64,000 bases of DNA from Streptomyces hygroscopicus subsp. hygroscopicus (lineage in GTDB: Bacteria; Actinomycetota; Actinomycetes; Streptomycetales; Streptomycetaceae), in assembly GCF_030269125.1 (NCBI RefSeq), contig NZ_BSSM01000001.1, positions 558,001 to 622,000 of the forward strand. Direction: 5' to 3'. Below, piece after piece: positions 42,194 to 52,659 of this stretch (positions are counted from its first letter, which is position 1; every line of letters begins with the position of its first letter). Both the position numbers and the translations under genes were made by a program. The notes under the pieces were generated by a model that worked only from the letters and a program-made list of their open reading frames with translations, was not told where the DNA came from and did not search any database.

Positions 42194-45100
42194 ATGGACG
42201 GCTCGACGGCCGATGCCAGCGGGGCAATCCTGCGAGGCCCGGACCGGGACCACCCGGCGCCGTCCGGCGTCCCCGGACTCGTCCGGGCCGTCTCCGCCGC
42301 CGCGCCGGACGCCGTGGCGCTCGTCGACGACGCGGGGACGGTCACGTACGCCGGACTGGAGGCCGCATCCGACGCCGTCGCCCGCCTCCTCGTCGGGGCC
42401 GGCGGCCGCCCGGGGGACGTCGTGGCCGTCTGCGTGCCGCGCGGGCGCGCCCTGGTGTTCGCGCTGCTCGGCGCGTTGAAGGCCGGCCTGCCCTATCTGC
42501 CGCTGGCCCCTGAGGATCCGCCGGAGCGGCGGCTCGGCATCCTGCGCCGCTCGGGGGCGGTCCTCGCGCTGGTCACTGGGGAGACGGCGGACAGCCTGGA
42601 CGGGCACGAGGCTGCCACACGGGTGCTGCGCCTCGACCCGGGGGGCGAGGCGACCACCGCGGGGTGGGAACCCCTCGGGGACGTCGCCGACGACCACCCG
42701 GCCTACGTCCTGTTCACCTCCGGCTCCACCGGGGAGCCCAAGGGCGTCGTCGTGCCCTCGCGGGCCCTGTGCAACCGGCTGCTGTGGATGTGCGAGAGGT
42801 ACGGCTTCGGCCCCGGGGACCGCGTCCTGCAGAAGACGCCCGCCACCTTCGACGTCTCCGGCTGGGAGCTGCTCGCCCCGCTGGTGTCCGGCGCGACCGA
42901 GGTGCTCATGCCGCCGGGCGCGCACCGCGATCCGGGCGAGGTCGTGGACTGGGTGACCCGGCACGCCGTGACCGTCTGCCACTTCGTGCCGTCGATGCTC
43001 GCGGAGTTCCTGCGCTGGCCGGGCGCGGACCGCTGCGTCTCGCTGCGCGCGGTCGTGTGCAGCGGGGAGGCGCTGACGCCGGGGCTCGTACGGCGGTTCC
43101 GGTCCGTCCTCGGCGCCGAGCTGCACAACCTGTACGGCCCGACCGAGGCGGCCATCGACGTCACGGCGTGGGAGTGCCCGCGGGACCCGGACACCGTGCT
43201 GATCGGCGGCCCGATCGACAACTGCACGCTGGTGGTCCTGGACGACCAGCTGCGCCCGGTGCCGGAAGGTGAGTCCGGTCAACTCGCCATCGGCGGGCTG
43301 CCGTTGGCACTCGGGTATCTGAACCGGCCCGACCTCACCGAGGCGGTGTTCGTGGCGGCGCCCGACTGGTGCCCGGTGCCCCGGCTCTACCTGACCGGTG
43401 ATCTGGTGCGCCGGCGCGGGGACGCCCTCGAGTACCTGGGCCGCATGGACCACCAGGTGAAGATCCGCGGCCAGCGGGTGGAGCTGCGGGAGACCGAGGA
43501 CGTGCTCCGCGAGCTTGACCCGGTGCGGGACGCCGCGGTGGTGGCCGCGCCGGGTCCGGACGGCGCGCCGACCGTCTGCGCCTTCGTCGTGCCGGTGCCG
43601 GGGGCCGAGGCCGACGACGCGCTGTGGCGCGGGCTGCGGGACCGGGTGGCCGCCGCGCTGCCCGAGGCGTTCGTGCCGGCGCTGTTCACCGCCGTCGAGT
43701 CGGTTCCGCTGACCGCCAGCGGGAAGCAGGACGCCAAGGCGCTGCGGGCGCTGGCCGAGGAGCGGCTGGCCGCCTCCGTCCCGGCCCGTCGGGCCGCCGA
43801 CGAGCTGACCGGCTGCTGGGCGGAGGCCGTCGGTCACGTCCCCGGGGACGAGCACCGCGGCTTCCTCGACGCGGGCGGGCACAGCCTGGCCGCGGCCCGG
43901 CTCGCCGGGCGGATCCTCGGCCGGTGGGGGGTCCGGCTGCCGCTGTCGGTGTTCCTGCGGGACAACGTCTCGCTCGCCGGACTGCGCGACCTGCTGCCCG
44001 CGACCGTGCGCGTGCGCGCCCGTCCCCGCCGGCCGGACGGCGACGGCCCGGCCTCCCCCGAGCAGCGGCGGCTGTGGCTGTGGCAGCAGGTGTTTCCCGA
44101 CTGCCCCGCGTACAACGTGGTGGGCGTGCTGCGGGTGCGCGGCGCGCTGGACCCGGACACCCTGCGTGCCGCGTGCGGCGACCTGATCGCCCGTCACGAG
44201 TCCTTGCGCACGGTCCTGGAGGACTCCGGAGGGCCGCGGCGACGCGTCCTGCCCCCGAGCGGGCCCGAGCTGTTCACCGAGCGCACGCTCGCGGTGGTCA
44301 CCGACGAGGCGGTACGGGACTTCGTCGCCGAGATCGCCGACGTGCCCTTCCCGCCCGACCGGCTCCCCCGCCTCGCCGTGGGCCTGCTGCGGGACGGCGC
44401 GGGCACCGCGTCGCGGGTGGTGCTCAGCGTCGACCACCTGGTCTGCGACCAGCGCTCCCTGGACCTGCTCCAGCACGACCTGGCCGAGCTGTACGCGGCA
44501 CGGTCGGCGGGAAGTGCCGCGCGGCTGCCGGCCCCCGTGGGGTTCGGCGAGGCGCTGGCGTCGGCGCCCGAGGAGTCGGAGGCCGGACGACGCGACGGCG
44601 ACCTGGAGTTCTGGCGTACCTGGCTGGACGGCGTGCCCCAGCGGCTGGGGCTGCCGCACGCCCGGCCGCGCGCCGGGCTGCCGGACCACCGTGGCGCGCA
44701 GGCGCTGGCCGACCTCGACGTGGGGACCAGCCGCCGGCTGGACGAGGTCTGCCGGGCCGAGCGGGTCACCGTGGCCACCCTCGTCCTCGGCGCCTACGCG
44801 CGGGCCCTCACCGCCTGGACGGGGCGGCGCAGCGTGCTCGTGGGCGTGCCCATGTCGGGGCGCGAGACGGAGGAGCAGCACGAGGCGGTCGGCTTCTTCA
44901 TGCGCACCGTGCCCGTGCGCGTGGACGTGCCCGAGGGCGCCGGCACGCGCGAGGTGCTGGGGCCGGTGGCGGAGGCGGTGCTCACGGCGGCGGAGCACAT
45001 GGCGGTGACCTTCGACGAGATCGTGGCGGCGGTCGGCGCCGAGCGCTCCCCGCACGAGAACCCGTTGTTCCAGGCGTGGTTCAACGATCTGACACAGGCC

Positions 45101-47227
45101 GCCGCGCCCAGCGCCTTCGGCGGCCACCAGGCCGTTCCCGAGGACCCCGAGACCCGCTGGTCCCTGTTCGACCTCGGGCTCTATCTGTCCCGGCGGCCCG
45201 ACGGGGGCTACCGGCTGCGGCTGGTCCACGCGGCGGACCTCTGGGACGCGGGTACCGCGGCGGACTTCCTGCGGGCCTGCCGGGAGGCCCTCGTGTCGGT
45301 GCTCGGCGATCCGGCGGAGCCGGCGGTCCCGCCGTCACCCGAACCGCGCCGCACGTGCGCCGACGTGGTCCGCGCCGTGCTGGAGCAGGCCGAGCGGGGA
45401 CCGGAGCGGCCCGCGCTGGTCGGCGCGGACGACACGGTCACGTACGCCGAACTGGCCGCCTGGGTGCGCCGGATCGGCTCCCTGGTGGATGAGCGGACCG
45501 AGCCGGGCCGGACCGTCGCGGTGCTGGCCCGCCGTACCGCGGGGCTCGCCGCGGCGCTGCTCGGCGCCTGGTACGCCGGGCGGCCGGTGCTGCTCGTGGA
45601 CGCCGAGGCCCCGGCGCCGTGGCGCCGGGAGGTGCTCGGCGCGGCCGACGTCGCCCTGGTGCTGGGGACCGGTCCGCAGACGGTGCCCGGGGTGCCGTAC
45701 GAGAGCGTCGACCGGTCGGCGCCCGGGGAGCGGCACGGTCTCCCGGCGCCGGGGGAACCGGACGCCGGGCAGCGGGAGTTCGGCCCCGACGCGCCCGGTC
45801 ACCTCATCGTCACCTCCGGGACCTCGGGGAGCCCGGCGCTCGTGGTGCTGCCCGCCGACGCGCTGCCCGAGCCGCTGGACTGGTACGCGGCCGAGCTGGG
45901 CCTGGGGGCCGACGACGTCTTCTGCCTGACGACACCGCCCGCCCACGACCCCGTACTGCGCACCCTGCTGCTGCCGCTGACCCTCGGCGCCCGGGTCCGC
46001 CTGCCCGGCCCCGGTCAGGCGGAACGGCCCGACCTGCACCTGGAGTTGCTGGCGGAGTCCGGGGCGACCGTGCTGCACCTCACGCCCTCGCAGGCGGGCA
46101 TCCTCGCCGCCGTCCGCGCCGACCGCGTCCTGCCCTCGGTGCGGGCCGTGGTCTTCCACGGCGAGCCCCTGCACGACACCCGCGCCGAGGAGGCCGCCCG
46201 GCTCGCCCCCGGTGCCGCGCTGTACAACCTCTACGGCACCACCGAGACCCCCCAGGCGAGCAGCCTGCACCACTGGGCCCGGCCGGACGAACCGCGTGCC
46301 ACCGTGCCGATCGGACGGGGCACCCCGTACCGCCGCCTGGAGATCGTCACGGCGGCGGGGCGCCCGGCGCTCACCGGGGAGACGGGCGAACTCACCGTGG
46401 TGGGACGCGGGTTGTCCACCGGCTACCTGAACGCGCCCGGCCGGCGCGCGAGTACGGCCCTCACCGAAGGTGTGCGCCGCTATCCGACCGGCGACCTGGC
46501 CCGCCGCGACCGGCACGGTGCCGTCACCCTGGTGGGCCGCGCCGACCGGCAGGTCTCCCTCGGCGGCTACCGGGTCGAACTGGACGCGGTGGAAAGCGCC
46601 GTGTCCCGGCTGCCCGGCGTCGAGAACTGTGCCGTGGCCACCGACCCGGACCACCCCGGCAGCCTGCTCGCCTGGGTCGCCGGCACCGGTCTCGGCAGCA
46701 CCGACGAACTGGCCGCCGAACTGGCCCGGACCCTGCCCCGCTGGCAGCAGCCCGCACACTGGATACGGCTGCCGGACCTGCCGCTGAACCGCAACGGCAA
46801 GGCCGACGTCCCGGCGCTGCTGCGGCAGTTGGGCGACCGACGCGGCGAACGCCCCACCGGTGCGGCCGACCGCCCGGCCGTCGGCGACCTCGCCCGGCTG
46901 ATCACCGAACGCGCCCGGGAGCTGTGCCCGCCCGGTGCCCGTCTCACCCCCGACACCGTCTACTTCGACGCGGGCATGGTGTCGATGAACCTGCTCCAGC
47001 TGTACCACCGGCTGGTCTCGGCGGACGGGCTCGGGCTCACCCTGGCGGACGTCTTCCGCTTCCCCACGCCCCGCGCCCTCGCCGCACACCTCGGCACGGG
47101 CGCTCCCGCCGCCCCGGCCGTCCCCACGCCACGCCGCGAAGCGACGCCGCACTCGGCGGCCGACGAGCGCGACGCCCGCCGCGCGGTCCGCACCGCTCTG
47201 CGCCGAGGGCGCCAGAGCAGGCGCTGA
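42194..47227 (+). CDS. Nonribosomal peptide synthetase, A(Ser)-T-C-A-T
   Basis: The protein has 1677 residues. A1 (about 25-520) reads as code D-V-W-H-V-S-L-I-D-K from FDVSGW, TVCHF, VVCSG and NLYGPTEAAID, which is the serine code. T1 has Ser564 (AGGHSL). C (about 620-1030) has catalytic His748 in VDHLVCDQ, with the first His and the Gly of HHxxxDG replaced. A2 (about 1070-1560) has an altered core (TSGTSGSPAL lacking the usual Lys, AHDPVLRTL) but keeps GTTE, TGDL and the NGK lysine; I cannot predict its substrate. T2 has Ser1597 in AGMVSMN. There is no condensation domain before A1 and no thioesterase, so serine is a starter and release occurs elsewhere. Confidence 0.92.
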   Translation: MDGSTADASGAILRGPDRDHPAPSGVPGLVRAVSAAAPDAVALVDDAGTVTYAGLEAASDAVARLLVGAGGRPGDVVAVCVPRGRALVFALLGALKAGLPYLPLAPEDPPERRLGILRRSGAVLALVTGETADSLDGHEAATRVLRLDPGGEATTAGWEPLGDVADDHPAYVLFTSGSTGEPKGVVVPSRALCNRLLWMCERYGFGPGDRVLQKTPATFDVSGWELLAPLVSGATEVLMPPGAHRDPGEVVDWVTRHAVTVCHFVPSMLAEFLRWPGADRCVSLRAVVCSGEALTPGLVRRFRSVLGAELHNLYGPTEAAIDVTAWECPRDPDTVLIGGPIDNCTLVVLDDQLRPVPEGESGQLAIGGLPLALGYLNRPDLTEAVFVAAPDWCPVPRLYLTGDLVRRRGDALEYLGRMDHQVKIRGQRVELRETEDVLRELDPVRDAAVVAAPGPDGAPTVCAFVVPVPGAEADDALWRGLRDRVAAALPEAFVPALFTAVESVPLTASGKQDAKALRALAEERLAASVPARRAADELTGCWAEAVGHVPGDEHRGFLDAGGHSLAAARLAGRILGRWGVRLPLSVFLRDNVSLAGLRDLLPATVRVRARPRRPDGDGPASPEQRRLWLWQQVFPDCPAYNVVGVLRVRGALDPDTLRAACGDLIARHESLRTVLEDSGGPRRRVLPPSGPELFTERTLAVVTDEAVRDFVAEIADVPFPPDRLPRLAVGLLRDGAGTASRVVLSVDHLVCDQRSLDLLQHDLAELYAARSAGSAARLPAPVGFGEALASAPEESEAGRRDGDLEFWRTWLDGVPQRLGLPHARPRAGLPDHRGAQALADLDVGTSRRLDEVCRAERVTVATLVLGAYARALTAWTGRRSVLVGVPMSGRETEEQHEAVGFFMRTVPVRVDVPEGAGTREVLGPVAEAVLTAAEHMAVTFDEIVAAVGAERSPHENPLFQAWFNDLTQAAAPSAFGGHQAVPEDPETRWSLFDLGLYLSRRPDGGYRLRLVHAADLWDAGTAADFLRACREALVSVLGDPAEPAVPPSPEPRRTCADVVRAVLEQAERGPERPALVGADDTVTYAELAAWVRRIGSLVDERTEPGRTVAVLARRTAGLAAALLGAWYAGRPVLLVDAEAPAPWRREVLGAADVALVLGTGPQTVPGVPYESVDRSAPGERHGLPAPGEPDAGQREFGPDAPGHLIVTSGTSGSPALVVLPADALPEPLDWYAAELGLGADDVFCLTTPPAHDPVLRTLLLPLTLGARVRLPGPGQAERPDLHLELLAESGATVLHLTPSQAGILAAVRADRVLPSVRAVVFHGEPLHDTRAEEAARLAPGAALYNLYGTTETPQASSLHHWARPDEPRATVPIGRGTPYRRLEIVTAAGRPALTGETGELTVVGRGLSTGYLNAPGRRASTALTEGVRRYPTGDLARRDRHGAVTLVGRADRQVSLGGYRVELDAVESAVSRLPGVENCAVATDPDHPGSLLAWVAGTGLGSTDELAAELARTLPRWQQPAHWIRLPDLPLNRNGKADVPALLRQLGDRRGERPTGAADRPAVGDLARLITERARELCPPGARLTPDTVYFDAGMVSMNLLQLYHRLVSADGLGLTLADVFRFPTPRALAAHLGTGAPAAPAVPTPRREATPHSAADERDARRAVRTALRRGRQSRR

Positions 47228-47268
47228 CCCCACGGCCCCCCTACCCCAGCGAGAAAGGCACCGGAGCA

Positions 47269-50200
47269 GTGAGCACTGACGCCATCGCGGTCATCGGACT
47301 GTCCGTGCGGGCCCCCGACGCGGCCGACGCCGACGAGTTCTGGCGCAACCTCCTGGCGGGACGCAACAGCATCCACCGGCTCAGCGACGATCAACTGCTG
47401 GCCGCGGGCGAGGACCCGGAGCTGATCAAGGACCCGCACTACATCCCCGCCCGCCCCCTCCTGGACGACGTGGGCGGGTTCGACAACACCTTCTTCGGGA
47501 TCTCCCCGCGCGAGAGCGAGCTGCGCAACCCGCAGCACCGCCTCTTCCTCGAACTGTGCTCGACCGCACTCCAGCACGCCGGGTACGAACCCTCCCGCTA
47601 CGACGGCGAGATCGGTGTCTACGGCGGCTGCGCCAGCGACACCTACGTGGACGACCACATCCGCGCCGACCCCGAACTCATCGCCCAGGTCGGCGACATG
47701 GTCGCGCTGGTCTCCAACAACATCGACTACCTGGCCACGTACACGTCCTACCGGCTCGGCCTCGACGGCCCCAGTCTGAACGTGCGCACCGCCTGCTCCA
47801 CCTCCCTGGTCGCCACCCACCTGGCCTGCCAGGCGCTACGGCTCGGCGACTGCGACATGGCGCTGGCGGGCGGCGTGGAGATCGAGACGCCGTACGGCCG
47901 CGGCTACCGCCATGTGGCCGGCGGCATCGACTCCGCCGACGGGTACTGCCGGCCGCTCGACTCCGAGGCGAGCGGCACGGTCTTCGGCAGCGGCGGCGGT
48001 GTGGTGGTCCTCAAGCGGCTCGCCGACGCGCTCGCCGACGGGGACCCGGTCTACGCCGTGATCAGGGGCTCCGCGGTCAACAACGACGGTGCCGCGCGCC
48101 CCGGTTTCACCGCGCCGAGCTCCGAGGGGCAGAGCCGCGTCATCGCGGAGGCCCTGGCCGTCGCCGACGTGGACCCGGACACCGTGTCGTACGTCGAACT
48201 GCACGGCACCGGAACCCAGATGGGCGACCCCGTCGAGGTGCACGGGCTGCACCAGGCCATGCTCGCGGTCGCCACCGGCGATCTGCGGCCGGGCAGCTGC
48301 GCGATCGGCTCGGTGAAGTCGAACCTGGGCCACCTCGGCCCGGCCTCCGGCATCGTCGGCCTGATCAAGACGGTGCTGGCGCTGCACCGCGAGAGCATCC
48401 CGCCCACCATCAACGTGCGGGTACCCAATCCACAACTTCGCCTGGAGCAGACCCCGTTCAAGATCGCGGACGCCGTGCTGCCCTGGCCGCGCACGGCGGG
48501 CGCCCCGCGCCGCGCGGGCGTCAGCTCCTTCGGCTTCGGCGGCACCAACGCCCATGTGGTCCTGGAGGAGGCCCCGAACCCGGCCCCGGTGCCCGAGCGT
48601 CCCGAACGTACCGAGCTGCTGGTGTGGAGCGGCACGGACCGGGAGGCCGAGGGCGCGGTGCGCGCCCGGCTCGCCACGTCCCTGGCCGCGCTGCCGGACA
48701 CGGCCGCGGCCGACGTCGCCCTCACCGCGCAGACGGGACGCCGGGCGCTGCCCGCGCGCGCCGCGCTGGCCTTCACCCGCCCGGCCGAGGCGGCCCGGCT
48801 CCTCGCCGACCCGGACACGGCGCCCACGGCCATGTCGGACGGCACGCGCCGCCGCCTGGTGTTCGCCCTCCCGGGGCAGGGCTCGCAGCATCCGCGGGCC
48901 GCGGCGGGCCTCGCCGCCCACCTGCCCGACTTCGACGCCCGGGTGCGCGAGTGCCTCGCGCTGTTCTCCGACGCCCTCGGCACCGACCTGACGAAGATGT
49001 GGCAGGAGGAGACCGATCCCGCGGCCGTGGCCCGGACCGTGCACGCCCAACCGCTGCTGTTCAGTGTGGAGTTCGCCCTCGCCCGGTCCCTCGGTCTGCT
49101 CGGCGTGGAACCCGCCGCGCTCGTCGGGCACAGCGTGGGCGAGGTCGTGGCCGCCACGCTGGCCGGGGTCGTGCCGCTCGCCGACGCGGTGCGGTTCGTC
49201 GCCCGCCGGGCGGAGCTGATGCAGGGCATGCCGCCCGGCCGGATGCTCGCCGTGGCCGCCGCCGAGGACCTGGTGCGCGACCTGCTGGTCCCCGAGGTCG
49301 CGGTGTCCGCGGTCAACGGCCCCGGACAGGTGGTGGTCGGGGGCCCGGCCGAGGCCGTCGAGGCATTCCGGGAGATCCTCGCCGGGCGCGGGGTACAGGG
49401 CAGGCTGCTGTCCACCTCGCACGCCTTCCACACCCCGATGATGGCCCCGGCGGTGGCGGAGCTGACCGACCTGCTGGCGGGCTGCGCGCTGCGCGCCCCG
49501 GAGATACCGGTGATCTCCGCCGCCACCGGTCGGCCCCTCGATGACGCGCAGGCCACCTCGCCGCGCTTCTGGGCCGAACAGCTGGTGGAACCGGTGCTGT
49601 TCGGGCACGCCCTGGACACGCTGGCGGGACAGGACCCGGCCCGCGTCCTGGAAGTGGGCCCGGGACAGGCCCTGTCCAGCCTGATCCGCCGCCACCCCGG
49701 GCTGCGCGACGCGGGTCACCGGGCCGTGGGCTGCCTGCCCCGGCCCCGTGACGCGGCCGACGGCGACTGGCCCGCGTTCCTGGAGGCGCTGGCCCACGCC
49801 TGGTGCGACGGGGCGGACGTGGAGTGGGAGGCGCTGCCGCGCCCGCGGGACACGCGACGGGTGGCGCTGCCCGCGTATCCGTACCGGCGAAGGGAGTTCT
49901 GGCTGCCGTACGCAGCGGGGGGACGCCCGGCGCCGGCGGTCGGGGGACCCGCCACGCCGACGGCCGAGGACGCGCGAAGGGCCGTACCGGAACCGCCCCG
50001 CCAGGACTCGACGGCGCCCGGCCCCCGGGACTCGACGGCTCCCGCGCGTCCCGTCCTCGCCCTGCCCGGCTGGCGCCCCGACCGCCATGTACCGGCCGCG
50101 GCGCGCCGCACCCCGGGCAGCCGCGGGCACGCCGTGGTGCTCACTCCCGCCGACCCGGACGCCGCCCGGGAACTGCTGACCGCCGTCCAGCTCGCGGGCT

Positions 50201-52659
50201 ACCGGACCCTCCCGGTCGCCGAGGGCGGCGCGTACGAGGCCGCCGACTACCGGGGCACGGTACGGCGCGGACACCCCGACGACGTCACCGCCTACCTGGA
50301 CCATCTGGCCCGACGCGGCGTGGACGTACGCCTGTTGGTGCACGGCCGCGCCTTCGCCGAGCCGCTCCCGGACGTTCCCGAGGCGCTGCACGAGGCCCTG
50401 TGGTCCCTCGTGGAGCTGTTCCAGGCGGGCGCCGGACGCCGGGACGCGGACAACCGCCCGCTGCCCCTCGCGGTCGTCATCCGCTCCGCGGTGGACGTGA
50501 CCGGCGCCGAGGGGCTGAGCCCGGCCCACGCCGCCGCGTGCGCCCTGGCGCGGTCCGCGGCGCTGGAGGCGGGCGCGGGGCAGGTGCGGCTGATCGACGT
50601 CGGCAACGTACCGACCGCGGTGCTCGCCGCCGAACTCGCCGCGCCCGCCTCCCCCGACGCGGCCGTGGCCCTGCGCGGCGCCCGCCGCTGGCTGCCGGAC
50701 CGCACCGAGTACACGGCCGACGGACCGGTCGGCACCCTGCTGGAGGAGCGCGGCGTCTACGTCGTCACCGGCGGACTCGGCGCCATCGGTCTCGCGGTGG
50801 CCCAGGCGCTCGCCCACACCGGGCTGCGCCCGCGCCTCGCCCTGCTGGGCCGCAGGGCCGACCGGCCCGAGGAGTACGAGCGGATCGCCCCGGCGCTCGC
50901 CGCCATGGAGGCGGCCGGCGCCGAGGTCACCCTGCACGCGGCCGACGTCTGCGACGCGGAGGCCGTGCGCGGCGTCTTCGACCGGCTGCGCGCGCGCCAC
51001 GGCGCCGTGCACGGCGTCCTGCACACCGCGGGCGTCGCGGGCGGCGGGCTGCTGCGCACCCGGTCCCGGGCGGACATGGAGGCGGTCCTCGCCGCCAAGG
51101 TGACCGGCACCCTGGTGCTGCGGGAGATCGTCGCCGACACGCCCGGCGTCCGGTTCCTCACGCTGTTCTCCAGCCGGGCCGCCCTCAACGGCCTTCTGGG
51201 CAGCGCGGATTACGCGGCGGGCAACGCCTTCATGGACGCGGTCGCGCTCGGTGCGCCGCCCGGCGCCCCGGTGACCGTGAGCGTCAACTGGCCCGCCTGG
51301 CACGGCGTCGGAATGGCCGGCACCGCCCCGGACCACCCGGCGGAGGACGACGCGGCGCACTGGAGCACCGTCCTCGCCCCCGGCGACTGGCTCGTGGCCG
51401 AACACCGCCTCCAGGGCCGGGCGTTGCTGCCCGGGGCCGCCTACTTCGACCTCCTGGTGCGGGCCGTGCGGGAGGTGGGCGGCGCGGACGATCTCGACCC
51501 CGTCGTCATCGAGGACCTCATGCTGTCCGAGCCGCTGTTCGTCCCGGAGCCGACGGAGGTCACCGTCACCCTGGCGGAGACGGCCGAGGGCGACTGGCAG
51601 GCGACGGTCCGGGCCGCGGCCGGCGGGGCACCGGCGACCGTGCACGCACGGGCCCGGGTCCGCGTGGACCGCTCCCTGACCGCCGACCGGCCGACCGTCG
51701 ACGCGGCCGCGCTCGGCCGGGGCTGGCCGGCCGTCACGCCCGGGGCGCCCGAGGGCGCGGCCACGGAGTTCGTCTTCGGGGAGCGGTTCGGCTGCGTCCG
51801 CGCGGCGTTCCGGGAGACCGACGTGACGGTGGGCCGCCTGGAACTGGCCCCCGAACACCTCGCCGACCTCGACACCCACCCCGTCCACCCGGTCCTGCTC
51901 GACCGGGCGCTGGCGCTGAACCTGCCGGCCGGCGACTTCGTGCCGTTCACCTGCCGCCGGGCGGTCGTCCACGGCGAGGTTCCCGGGCAGGTGACGGCCC
52001 GTATGGTGCGCCGCCCGGAGCGGACCGGCCGCTCCACCGTGGACGCCGAGCTGTACGACGACCTGGGCCGGGCGGTCGTCACGGTGAGCGGGTACACCAA
52101 GATCGCGCTCGGCGGCGAGTCGGCGGTCGCCCGTGCGGAGCGTGCGGCCCCGCAGGAGCCGCCGATCGGGCTGACCTCGGGGATCACGCCGGACGAGGGC
52201 ATCGACGCGCTGATGCGGCTGCTGACCGAGCACGTCCCGGCGCAGGTGGCGGTGGTGCCGGCGGAGGAGTGGGCACCGGCTCCCCCGGTCCGGGAGACCG
52301 TCGCTGCCGCGCCCGTGCGTCCCGAACAGCCGGCCGTCCGTGAGGAGGTGCGGGCGCCCGGCGAGCCGCGGCCGGCCCCCGAGCCCGACGACCCCGGCCC
52401 CGCACCCGACGACCCCGGCTCCGACGACCCCGTCTCCGCCGTCGTACGCCTCCTCGGCGAGACCCTCGGCGCGGGCGAGATCAAGCCCGACGACGACTTC
52501 TTCGCCCTGGGCGGCGACTCGCTCACCGCGGTCCAGCTGGCGTCCCGGCTCCAGGACCGGTTCCGGGTGTCCGTGAGCGTCGCCGACCTCTTCGACGCCC
52601 CCACCCCGGCGGCGCTCGCCGAGGTCGTCGTGGCCCGACAGCGGGAGGCCGGAGCATGA
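47269..52659 (+). CDS. Type I polyketide synthase module, KS-AT-KR-DH-ACP
   Basis: The protein has 1796 residues and starts at GTG 47269. KS (about 1-440): Cys176 in TACSTSL, HGTGTQ and SNLGHLG. AT (about 525-815): Ser622 in GHSVG, and HAFH near 718, the malonyl-CoA signature. KR (about 1160-1340): GGLGAIG, catalytic FSSRAAL and Tyr in SADYAAGN. DH (about 1370-1610): HRLQGRALLP fits HxxxGxxxxP, with the second Asp in HPVLLDRAL. ACP: Ser1751 in LGGDSLT. KR precedes DH, the reverse of the standard order. The module would extend the serine-containing chain by one malonyl unit and give an alpha,beta-unsaturated product. The next gene overlaps its stop. Confidence 0.92.
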   Translation: MSTDAIAVIGLSVRAPDAADADEFWRNLLAGRNSIHRLSDDQLLAAGEDPELIKDPHYIPARPLLDDVGGFDNTFFGISPRESELRNPQHRLFLELCSTALQHAGYEPSRYDGEIGVYGGCASDTYVDDHIRADPELIAQVGDMVALVSNNIDYLATYTSYRLGLDGPSLNVRTACSTSLVATHLACQALRLGDCDMALAGGVEIETPYGRGYRHVAGGIDSADGYCRPLDSEASGTVFGSGGGVVVLKRLADALADGDPVYAVIRGSAVNNDGAARPGFTAPSSEGQSRVIAEALAVADVDPDTVSYVELHGTGTQMGDPVEVHGLHQAMLAVATGDLRPGSCAIGSVKSNLGHLGPASGIVGLIKTVLALHRESIPPTINVRVPNPQLRLEQTPFKIADAVLPWPRTAGAPRRAGVSSFGFGGTNAHVVLEEAPNPAPVPERPERTELLVWSGTDREAEGAVRARLATSLAALPDTAAADVALTAQTGRRALPARAALAFTRPAEAARLLADPDTAPTAMSDGTRRRLVFALPGQGSQHPRAAAGLAAHLPDFDARVRECLALFSDALGTDLTKMWQEETDPAAVARTVHAQPLLFSVEFALARSLGLLGVEPAALVGHSVGEVVAATLAGVVPLADAVRFVARRAELMQGMPPGRMLAVAAAEDLVRDLLVPEVAVSAVNGPGQVVVGGPAEAVEAFREILAGRGVQGRLLSTSHAFHTPMMAPAVAELTDLLAGCALRAPEIPVISAATGRPLDDAQATSPRFWAEQLVEPVLFGHALDTLAGQDPARVLEVGPGQALSSLIRRHPGLRDAGHRAVGCLPRPRDAADGDWPAFLEALAHAWCDGADVEWEALPRPRDTRRVALPAYPYRRREFWLPYAAGGRPAPAVGGPATPTAEDARRAVPEPPRQDSTAPGPRDSTAPARPVLALPGWRPDRHVPAAARRTPGSRGHAVVLTPADPDAARELLTAVQLAGYRTLPVAEGGAYEAADYRGTVRRGHPDDVTAYLDHLARRGVDVRLLVHGRAFAEPLPDVPEALHEALWSLVELFQAGAGRRDADNRPLPLAVVIRSAVDVTGAEGLSPAHAAACALARSAALEAGAGQVRLIDVGNVPTAVLAAELAAPASPDAAVALRGARRWLPDRTEYTADGPVGTLLEERGVYVVTGGLGAIGLAVAQALAHTGLRPRLALLGRRADRPEEYERIAPALAAMEAAGAEVTLHAADVCDAEAVRGVFDRLRARHGAVHGVLHTAGVAGGGLLRTRSRADMEAVLAAKVTGTLVLREIVADTPGVRFLTLFSSRAALNGLLGSADYAAGNAFMDAVALGAPPGAPVTVSVNWPAWHGVGMAGTAPDHPAEDDAAHWSTVLAPGDWLVAEHRLQGRALLPGAAYFDLLVRAVREVGGADDLDPVVIEDLMLSEPLFVPEPTEVTVTLAETAEGDWQATVRAAAGGAPATVHARARVRVDRSLTADRPTVDAAALGRGWPAVTPGAPEGAATEFVFGERFGCVRAAFRETDVTVGRLELAPEHLADLDTHPVHPVLLDRALALNLPAGDFVPFTCRRAVVHGEVPGQVTARMVRRPERTGRSTVDAELYDDLGRAVVTVSGYTKIALGGESAVARAERAAPQEPPIGLTSGITPDEGIDALMRLLTEHVPAQVAVVPAEEWAPAPPVRETVAAAPVRPEQPAVREEVRAPGEPRPAPEPDDPGPAPDDPGSDDPVSAVVRLLGETLGAGEIKPDDDFFALGGDSLTAVQLASRLQDRFRVSVSVADLFDAPTPAALAEVVVARQREAGA

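Noticed and set aside
42170..52233. Long minus-strand open frames opposite the NRPS and PKS genes
   Set aside because: They are complementary shadows of large GC-rich coding regions with low-complexity translations.
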